From JBDRGC01 sp043818215 (GTDB taxonomy: Bacteria; Chloroflexota; Anaerolineae; Anaerolineales; UBA11858): DNA of 9,373 bases. The position numbers were made by a program, and so were the translations under genes. The stretch is from contig JBDRGC010000100.1 of the NCBI GenBank assembly GCA_043818215.1, forward strand, positions 1 to 9,373, written 5' to 3'. The notes under the pieces are model-generated. The model was not told the DNA's origin, did no database searches, and saw only the letters and a list, made by a program, of their open reading frames with translations. Positions 1-6,034 of this stretch are shown here, in pieces; position 1 is the stretch's first letter; every line of letters begins with the position of its first letter.

Positions 1-806
1 AGAAATGCCTGGCTATCTTCCAGTTGCCGGGTTATCAATCCAGCATCACCGCTTTTCTGCAAGAAATCGTTGGCGTCTTTGAATCCTTCGATCGGGGGCA
101 TCAACAAGGACAATGGCCCCAACTCTCGGGCTAGTTTAGCCTGGTTTTTCAGTCCGGCTTCGTCATTATCCAGTGCCAGATACACAGCCGGTCGCTTCTG
201 AAGCTGGCGTAGGTCGTCTTCAGGCAGATGTCCTAAGCCACATAGTGCCCAGGCAGTGAAGCCCAGCAGCCGGTAGCTTTCGGCATCTGCTGGACCTTCG
301 CAGATGATCACTTCGCGCACAGTGGGTACTTCGGCCTTGTAGAGTTGGCGGTCGCCGGGCAAATTGCGGGATTTGTCTTTCCCCGCAGGGACAATAGCCC
401 TGGCAGAGAAGTAGGTCACTCCATTGAGTGGCACTGTAACAAGTTCGTGTTGCAGGCAGCGATTCTCGTAATGCCAAGTTTCGGCTTCGCATTGCTCGCA
501 TTTCTTACGGCGGGCATTGGCATAAGGCCGGTGGGTGTAAACCAACCACCCGAAGGGGCTGGCGACGTCCCCGTCACGGTTAGCGGTGAAATCACGACCG
601 TCTTTGCGTACCAGGCCGGTCGTGCGGGCAATTGTCACCCCCGATGGAGCGGGGGGTGCTATATCAGCCCCAGCCTGCTCCAGATAATCCCTAAGTCCGG
701 TGCAGCCATCGGCAAAGCCCCACCCGGCCATGCGCAGTACATCATCGGTAAAGCTCCGGCTGCGGGCGTAGTTCAGGGCGTCTTTGCCCGCATCCGATGT
801 TGCTGA
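1..806 (-). pseudogene. DnaG-like primase (Toprim) fragment, 5'-truncated and running off the left edge
   Basis: An uninterrupted minus-strand frame of 268 codons runs from an in-frame TGA at 807-809 to the window edge, with no start codon at its beginning. Numbering from 806, residues about 8-45 (KDALNYARSRSFTDD...) resemble the start of the DnaG catalytic core, where a short helical repeat precedes the N-lobe. Residues 165-220 are a Toprim domain: the glutamate in VIICEGPADA (E170) and the DxD in ALDNDEAG (D213, D215) are the metal-binding acids. KDANDFL (243-249) is the usual motif after Toprim in primases. Such enzymes make RNA primers for replication. The roughly 100-residue CHC2 zinc-finger end expected before residue 8 is absent, replaced by transposase sequence on the other strand. 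An insertion with C103, C106, H112 and C117 could be a small zinc site (inference). A phage, plasmid or integrative-element origin is likelier than the housekeeping dnaG, but unproven. Probably non-functional. Confidence 0.82.
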
Positions 807-1222
807 TCACCAATTATGCCATTAGTAATTATCAACAGGCGGTGGGCATCTACCGCATCTATCTGAAACGAGCCACCATCGAAGGTGTCTTCAAATTCGT
901 CAAGAACGCACTCGGTTGGGAAGATTTGCAAGTGCGCGATTGGGAATCCATCAAGAATATCATCGCGTTGGCTTTTTTTATCGGTGGCTATTTCTATGAA
1001 ATTGAGCCAGAACTAGCTCACAATCCTGTGATGGAATGGTTGTGTGCTCTCGGTGGTGGAAAGGGGAAGATTACAAGGCATTATTTTCTTGAAGGGCTCA
1101 AGAATTTACTTATTCATCGACAAATCCAATGGTTTCGAGAAAAAACGCGACTGAAACCTGCCGACTGGGACGATATTCTGGAGTTTCCTTTTTGAAACGA
1201 CTTTTCCAGAGTTTTCAGTACC
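790..1222 (+). mobile_element. Remnant of an IS4-family insertion sequence (right end only)
   Basis: This interval holds the 3' part of the transposase plus the 27 bp (1196-1222) before the stop of the HD-GYP gene. The element's right terminal inverted repeat should lie just past the transposase stop, around 1200-1222 or slightly into the HD-GYP 3' end. With the left end deleted I cannot identify the repeat by comparison, so the right boundary is approximate. No target-site duplication can be recognised. The left boundary is where primase coding sequence begins. Confidence 0.6.
797..1195 (+). pseudogene. IS4-family transposase, C-terminal fragment
   Basis: The open frame encodes about 132 residues ending at TGA 1193-1195. 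It begins with LLITNYAISNYQQAV, which looks like the 'L(V/I)TN' strand shortly before the last catalytic segment of DDE_Tnp_1 transposases. The IS4 signature Y-x2-R-x3-E-x6-K is intact (Y22, R25, E29, K36 counting the ATG at 797 as 1), so E29 is the catalytic glutamate of the DDE triad. The hydrophobic segment IIALAFFIGGYFY after it is also typical. Both catalytic aspartates and the N-terminal DNA-binding part, some two thirds of a normal IS4 transposase, are missing because the sequence switches to primase coding sequence (opposite strand) at about 790-808. The ATG at 797 is an internal methionine or chance codon, not a real start. The fragment cannot be active. Its base composition is more AT-rich than its neighbours, fitting a foreign origin. 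Confidence 0.85.
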
Positions 1223-4200
1223 TTATTCGGAATCGGTCAACGCTAGAAACGCCTCCACCACGCTGGGATCGAAATGTTTTTCAGATTGCTCTTGAATGTA
1301 CTCCCGAACCTTATCCTCCGGCCAGGCCTCCCGGTAAGGGCGGTCTGAGTTCAACGCATCCCATACATCTACGATGGCGAATATGCGGGCTGCCAGGGGG
1401 ATTTGTTCTCCCCGCAGGCCCTGCGGGTAGCCGCTGCCATCCCACTTTTCGTGGTGGCTGTAGGGGATGTCCAGCGCGGGACGCAGGTAGTCAATGGGGA
1501 AGAGCAGATCCCGGGCGTAGATCGGGTGTTTTCGCATGATCTCCCATTCCTCTTCATCGAGCGGGCCGGGTTTGAGTAGGATGCCATCGGGGATGCCCAA
1601 TTTGCCGATGTCGTGCAAAACCGCACCGCGGCGTACATGCACGAGCTTATCAGCCCCAATGCCCAAAGCACGCGCCACGCGCAGGGTCGTCTCGGTGACG
1701 CGGCGGGCATGGTCGCCGGTTTCCCAGTCGCGCAAGGTAACCGCCTGCGCCCAGCCTTCCAGGGTGCGGTCGTAGGCCAGACTGAGTTCGAGGTTGGAAC
1801 GCTGCAAATTGGTGAACATGATGGCGTTGTCGATGGCGATGGCGGCCTGTTTGGTCAGCGCGTTCAAAAACATCAGCCACTCATCATCCGCTGAAAGCGG
1901 GGCGCGATGGAAGATTTCCAATACACCTTTGAGCACTCCTTTGGCGACCAGCGGGAGGCCGTAATAGGCGACAAATTCTTCCCCGACCAATTCAGGGGAG
2001 TCCTGGAACGCTTCAGCCTCTTTCTGGAGATCATGAATGCACACCATCTCCCTTTCCAACGCAGCCCGTCCGGCCAGGCCCTGCCCCAGGCGCAAGTGGG
2101 TGTGTTCCAAGGCAGAAGTTCTGAACCCTTTTCTGTCAATACATTCCAGAGTCTGCATGATGGGATCGAACAGCAGAACGTCGGCCGCGTCTATCTCTAA
2201 TTGCGTCAGCGCTTGATCCAAAAACACGCCGACGGTCAGGTTAATATCGACGCTGGCCGAGATGGCTTTATCAATGGTATGCAGGGCCTGCAAGTACCCC
2301 AGGCGGCGTTGGGTTTCTTCGAGTAATTGGGAATTCTGAATAGAGATAGCGATTTGGGAGGCCACAGTTTCCAACAGGCGTTGATCGGACTCCGTGTACT
2401 CGTTGAGCCGGGTAGACTCCACGTTCACTACCCCAATGATTTGATTCCTGACCTGTAGCGGCACGCAAAGTTCGGATCGAATGTCATCGCGCATCGAGTA
2501 GTAACGCGGATCCTGGCGTACATCCCCTAAACGAACGCTCTGGCCATTCTGGGCCACCCAGCCGGTGATGCTTTCTCCCAGGCGGATGCCGTGGGAGGTA
2601 ACGTAGGCTTTGTCTGCTTCTACAAAGGCCAGGCCGCGGCCCTGATCGCTGAGTGCAAAGGGGGTCAGTTGGTCGGTAGATTCGTCGATCAATAATACTG
2701 CCCCGTATTCGTAACCCAGCGTGTGTTCCAAAGTGTTGATGATTTCCTGGGCCAGGATTTCCGGCGTGTGCAGCTGCTGCAACTGTTGGGCAGCCCGGTA
2801 GATGCTGAGCAATTCCGCGTTGCTGGCGATTATTTCCTCGAAAAGCCGGGCGTTTTCCAGAGCTTGGGCAGCAGCTGCGGCTGCGTTGGCGGCCAGGTTG
2901 ATCTCCTCATCGCTGAACTCATGCCGCACGGGAGCATCCAGCCCCAGAGTGCCTACCACCTGGCCGCGCACCATCAATGGCAGGATCAGCATCGTAACGG
3001 TGCCGCGCTGCGACATCACCTCGTGAATGGCGGCCATGCGGGGGTCATGCTGGGCATCGGCCACGACCAGGGGAGCTTTGTGCTTCAAGACGTATTGCGT
3101 GGCGGGGGTGCCTACGGGGATTACCATGTCCATGTCGCTGGAGCGGCCCTCGGACAGATACTCGGCCACGACGATGGAAGCTGTGCGGGCCTCGTTCAGC
3201 AGGGCCGCGGACGCTTGGGGCAGGTCGAAGGCCAGGGCCAGTTCGCGGCAGGTGGTTTCCAGCACCGCTTTCAGCTCCAGGGTCGTGCTGGCAGCCGCGA
3301 TGACCCGGTTGAGCAGGGCCAGTTCGCGGTTGCGGCGATGCAGTGATTCCTGCGCCTGCACCCGCTCGGTGATGTCGACAAATGAGGCCATCCTGCCCAC
3401 ATCGTTCCCCTCCTGGTCAGTGACCATTGAGGAGGATACTTCGACATGGAATACCGTGCCATCTTTACGTCGTGCGAGAAACTCTTCAGTTTCCCCTTTT
3501 ACTTTGTCAATCATCGCGGCCACGTCGGAGAACCTCTGCACCTTTTCGCTGGGGAATAGCCCGGCGGCACGTTTTCCGCTCACTTGGCCTTCGTCTTCAT
3601 ATTCGAACATGCTGAGAAAGGACGGGTTGGCATACCTGATCTTTCCCTCGAGGTCTGCAATGATGACGCCATTGACTGACGAAGCCAACGCATCGTAGGC
3701 AACACTTAACTCCTCCTCTGCTCGTTTGCGCTCGGTGATGTCGGTGTAGACAGCCACTACCCCGATAAACTCATCTCCCACCAGCATCGGGGACCCGGCC
3801 ACGATGACATCCACGGGAGAGCCGTCTTTCCGGTAACGGACCGTCTCTGTGGGAGATACCTTTTTCCCGCCTATGACTCTTTGGGTGAACCCAGTTGCGT
3901 TTTCATAAGTGTCAGGGTTGGTGATCAGATGGTCGATGTTCTTGCCGATCACTTCCTCCGGTGAGTATCCGAACAATATCTCCGCCCCCGGATTCCAGTA
4001 CACGATCAGATGGTTTTCATCCAAAGTAACGATGGCGTTGGGCGTGGCTCCGAGCACCCCTTCCAGGTACACACGACGCTCTTCTAGCTCTCGCTCGGCC
4101 CGTACCCGCTCGGTGATGTCACGGGCGGCGGCGAACACCCCGGCTACCTCCCCTTGCGCATCTTTGTAGACCGAAGCATTGTAAAGCACAGGGGTGGTTT

Positions 4201-5635
4201 TTCCATCGCGGTGTTTGATCTCGAGAGGATAATCCACCACATAGCCATCCCGAAAAACCTGCTGGTACCCTTTTCGAGCCGCATCAGGGTCGGTGAAGTA
4301 GTTCGAGAAATCTGTCCCGATGATCTCCTGGCGGGATATGCCTGTGATCAGCCCGGTTGCCTGGTTTACGTCAGTGATCCTGCCCTCGTCCGAGATCGTT
4401 ACCAAAGCGTCCAGGCTGGCTTCGATAAGCCCGCGTGTATAGCGCTGAGTTTCTTGCAGTGCCTGCTCCGCCCGTACCCGCTCGGTGATGTCACGGTGCG
4501 TGCCGATCATCCTCAATGGCTCGCCCTGCTCTCCATAAGCCACGCAAATACCCCGCGCCCAAATCCATCGCCACTCGCCTGACTTATTTTTTATCTGATA
4601 TTCCAGCTCATAGTATTTCTCTCGACCCTCCAGGTAGTCGTTGAGCGCTGCCTCAAAGACGGGTCCAGTGTCTGGGTGAATGCTCCTCTCCCACCAAGTG
4701 AAATCGAATTTCATTTCTCCCGGCGTGTACCCCAGGACACGGGGCCAGTTGTCGTCGAACGTGATGGCTCCGCTGACCACATCCCAGTCCCAGAGTCCTA
4801 GATCGGTGCCCTCCAAAGCGAGCTTCATTCGCCCCTCGCTCTCCCGCAGCGCCTCTTCTGCCTGCTTGCGCTTGGTGATGTCCTGTCCCTGGGCAACTGT
4901 GGCGATCAGTGTTTCGCCATCCTTGCTATAAACATTAGCCGAATTCCACAAACCAATGCGTATCTCTCCGTCTCTTCGAAGAATCGGTATCTCCATCGTT
5001 TCCCAGTATTCTCCCTTCGAGGCGATTTCTACCTTTTGCAAGCAGTCAGCACGGCTGTCTTCGGGGAACAGCACATCCAGCGGCTGACCCATCATTTCCG
5101 CCGCTGTGCGTCCACTCAACTTTTCGAAAGCCTGGTTGAAAATATTTATTTCGTTGGCCGGGTTCCAGACAATGATGGGAGCATTGGCATATCTGATCAA
5201 GTTGTCAAGATAGTCTCTGGTTTCTCTCAGTTCTTCGGTTCGTTCCTCGACCATTTTTTCGATGTTTTCGGCGTGCTGCCTCAAACTTACATCTGCCTTC
5301 TGTATCCTCTCGCACAGGATGCTAACCGTCACGCCAACGACGATCAACAAAGCGGCCCGCGCCAGGTCATTGGCAAAGCTCCAATCCAATCCAAAGCGTG
5401 AAGGGGGATCGCTGACAAGCAGCAATAAAGCTAGAAATAGGGGCACCACCAGGCCCTTACTCTTCCACCACACCGCGGCCAGGATGATGGGGATGTAAAA
5501 GAAGTGGCTGTAGACACCTTCGATTCCAAGCACCCAGTGGCAATAGTAGCTGAGCAGGCAGCAAATGGCCACCAGGATAGCCATTGTTGGAATTCTGTTT
5601 TTTTCATTTCGGATCGTGAATTTTTTCTGGCTCAT
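1223..5635 (-). CDS. Membrane-anchored PAS(5)-GAF(3)-HD-GYP protein, predicted c-di-GMP phosphodiesterase
   Basis: Predicted 1470-aa sensor that hydrolyses cyclic-di-GMP. Order, numbered from the ATG at 5635: four hydrophobic helices (about 16-37, 43-58, 60-75, 91-108), a coiled coil (115-142), then PAS domains at about 142-256, 267-386 (PAS_3-like), 397-512, 519-636 and 642-758. Each PAS ends in an S-box linker such as DITERVRAEQAL. GAF domains lie at about 772-930, 945-1105 and 1118-1275, and HD-GYP at 1285-1467. Expected metal ligands are present: E1305 and H1309 (ETGDH), H1341 and D1342 (HDIGK), H1370, H1394 and H1395, D1423; GYP is 1402-1404. No GGDEF, EAL or kinase domain is seen. The ATG at 5635 has GGAG six bases upstream; an in-frame TTG at 5665 would add ten residues but has a weaker site. 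The sensory ligands are unknown. It lies downstream of its paralogue in the same direction and ends 27 bp from an IS fragment. Confidence 0.93.
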   Translation of the reverse strand: MSQKKFTIRNEKNRIPTMAILVAICCLLSYYCHWVLGIEGVYSHFFYIPIILAAVWWKSKGLVVPLFLALLLLVSDPPSRFGLDWSFANDLARAALLIVVGVTVSILCERIQKADVSLRQHAENIEKMVEERTEELRETRDYLDNLIRYANAPIIVWNPANEINIFNQAFEKLSGRTAAEMMGQPLDVLFPEDSRADCLQKVEIASKGEYWETMEIPILRRDGEIRIGLWNSANVYSKDGETLIATVAQGQDITKRKQAEEALRESEGRMKLALEGTDLGLWDWDVVSGAITFDDNWPRVLGYTPGEMKFDFTWWERSIHPDTGPVFEAALNDYLEGREKYYELEYQIKNKSGEWRWIWARGICVAYGEQGEPLRMIGTHRDITERVRAEQALQETQRYTRGLIEASLDALVTISDEGRITDVNQATGLITGISRQEIIGTDFSNYFTDPDAARKGYQQVFRDGYVVDYPLEIKHRDGKTTPVLYNASVYKDAQGEVAGVFAAARDITERVRAERELEERRVYLEGVLGATPNAIVTLDENHLIVYWNPGAEILFGYSPEEVIGKNIDHLITNPDTYENATGFTQRVIGGKKVSPTETVRYRKDGSPVDVIVAGSPMLVGDEFIGVVAVYTDITERKRAEEELSVAYDALASSVNGVIIADLEGKIRYANPSFLSMFEYEDEGQVSGKRAAGLFPSEKVQRFSDVAAMIDKVKGETEEFLARRKDGTVFHVEVSSSMVTDQEGNDVGRMASFVDITERVQAQESLHRRNRELALLNRVIAAASTTLELKAVLETTCRELALAFDLPQASAALLNEARTASIVVAEYLSEGRSSDMDMVIPVGTPATQYVLKHKAPLVVADAQHDPRMAAIHEVMSQRGTVTMLILPLMVRGQVVGTLGLDAPVRHEFSDEEINLAANAAAAAAQALENARLFEEIIASNAELLSIYRAAQQLQQLHTPEILAQEIINTLEHTLGYEYGAVLLIDESTDQLTPFALSDQGRGLAFVEADKAYVTSHGIRLGESITGWVAQNGQSVRLGDVRQDPRYYSMRDDIRSELCVPLQVRNQIIGVVNVESTRLNEYTESDQRLLETVASQIAISIQNSQLLEETQRRLGYLQALHTIDKAISASVDINLTVGVFLDQALTQLEIDAADVLLFDPIMQTLECIDRKGFRTSALEHTHLRLGQGLAGRAALEREMVCIHDLQKEAEAFQDSPELVGEEFVAYYGLPLVAKGVLKGVLEIFHRAPLSADDEWLMFLNALTKQAAIAIDNAIMFTNLQRSNLELSLAYDRTLEGWAQAVTLRDWETGDHARRVTETTLRVARALGIGADKLVHVRRGAVLHDIGKLGIPDGILLKPGPLDEEEWEIMRKHPIYARDLLFPIDYLRPALDIPYSHHEKWDGSGYPQGLRGEQIPLAARIFAIVDVWDALNSDRPYREAWPEDKVREYIQEQSEKHFDPSVVEAFLALTDSE
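1311..1800 (-). repeat. HD-GYP cassette, copy 1 (about 94% DNA identity to 6125-6614)
   Basis: By hand alignment this 490-bp stretch matches 6125-6614 at a constant offset of 4814 bp with no indels and 28 mismatches. The central part (about 1413-1520) is identical for over 100 bp. The next 60 bp toward the GAF domain (1801-1860) fall to roughly 70% identity. Confidence 0.85.
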
Positions 5636-5641
5636 TTTCTG

Positions 5642-5645
5642 CTCC
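5642..5645 (-). promoter_or_regulatory. Shine-Dalgarno (GGAG) that decides the start of the HD-GYP gene
   Basis: On the minus strand GGAG is followed by a six-base spacer (CAGAAA) and ATG at 5635-5633. This is near-ideal spacing and favours the ATG over the in-frame TTG at 5665, which has only a weak AAG-type sequence upstream. Confidence 0.65.
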
Positions 5646-5717
5646 AGTAAAAGTATATCATCCAATACTTACGCAGTAAGCTTCGTTGTCCCTGGCAGCC
5701 GAGCACGCGAATATCAA

Positions 5718-5873
5718 CTACTGTTGGTTGAACTGCCCGGTAGCCAACTGGGTAGTCTCGTGGTGAGACGTTGTGCTGTGCCAGACCGTCACTGCAATAG
5801 CGGCCAGGATGGCGGCTATAATGATTCTGGACAGCAGTACTGGGGGGCGTTTCTCTTGGTTTGCTTTTTTCAT
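5718..5873 (-). CDS. Candidate 51-aa single-pass membrane protein
   Basis: The frame from ATG 5873 encodes 51 residues. A basic N-terminus (MKKANQEKRPP) is followed by one hydrophobic helix at about residues 12-29 (VLLSRIIIAAILAAIAVT) and a polar tail with three histidines (WHSTTSHHETTQ). By the positive-inside rule the N-terminus would be cytoplasmic and the tail outside. GAGG (5882-5885 on the plus strand) sits eight bases before the ATG. An in-frame TTG at 5918 would extend it by 15 residues but looks less likely. It ends 82 bp upstream of the 1470-aa HD-GYP gene and follows the other HD-GYP gene on the same strand, so co-transcription is plausible. I recognise no family. A small membrane partner or modulator of the neighbouring sensors is conceivable but is only a guess; a chance ORF is not excluded. 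Confidence 0.45.
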   Translation of the reverse strand: MKKANQEKRPPVLLSRIIIAAILAAIAVTVWHSTTSHHETTQLATGQFNQQ

Positions 5874-5914
5874 GTCCTGAACCTCGCTTCCAATCTGAAG
5901 GAATAGGCTGTTCG

Positions 5915-6034
5915 TCAACTGGCGGTTATCCCCTGCGGGGACGCAAAGCGGGATAACCGCCCTACGTAGCTGAACTTTGCGTTTTCTGGTTTTCGACGCT
6001 CCAGACCAGGATAAAATGTCTTCGGTTTGTTCAT
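5915..6034 (-). CDS. Candidate 39-aa ORF overlapping the stop of the upstream HD-GYP gene (ATGA)
   Basis: The ATG at 6034-6032 overlaps the TGA (6033-6031) of the upstream HD-GYP gene in an ATGA arrangement, typical of translational coupling. AAGGAG (6043-6048 on the plus strand) lies eight bases upstream, within the last codons of that gene. The product begins MNKPKTFYPGLERRK and ends RFASPQGITAS; it is basic, has no membrane helix and matches no family I know. Its C-terminal 15 residues are encoded by the inverted repeat at 5921-5961, so part of the reading frame may be incidental read-through of a repeat. It could equally be the stub of a longer gene disrupted by insertion of the repeat. 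Confidence 0.3.
   Translation of the reverse strand: MNKPKTFYPGLERRKPENAKFSYVGRLSRFASPQGITAS
5921..5961. repeat. Perfect 12-bp inverted repeat (REP-like hairpin) between the two HD-GYP genes
   Basis: GGCGGTTATCCC (5921-5932) and its exact reverse complement GGGATAACCGCC (5950-5961) flank a 17-base loop (5933-5949). No T-run follows on either strand, so it is not a standard intrinsic terminator. It resembles REP-type or MITE-like dispersed intergenic palindromes, or an mRNA processing or stability hairpin. No second copy occurs in this window. An adjacent 8-bp palindrome, CTACGTAG, lies at 5962-5969, and ACGCAAAG in the loop (5941-5948) is complementary to CTTTGCGT at 5975-5982. Confidence 0.75.

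Noticed and set aside
345..806. Plus-strand open frame of 153 codons
   Set aside because: It lies opposite the primase fragment, whose frame carries clear Toprim motifs; the plus-strand product has no recognisable domain.
2723..3698. Long plus-strand open frames (207 and 223 codons)
   Set aside because: Antisense shadows of the GAF/PAS coding region of the HD-GYP gene; low-complexity products with no family features.
5650..5657. TATACT as a -10 promoter box for the 1470-aa gene
   Set aside because: No acceptable -35 about 17 bp upstream, and the start site would fall almost on the Shine-Dalgarno.
5874..5918. TTG-initiated 66-aa form of the small membrane protein
   Set aside because: The ATG at 5873 has a Shine-Dalgarno and starts just before the basic residues and helix; the extension has no supporting signal.
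5921..5961. Hairpin as a Rho-independent terminator
   Set aside because: No T-run follows the stem on either strand.
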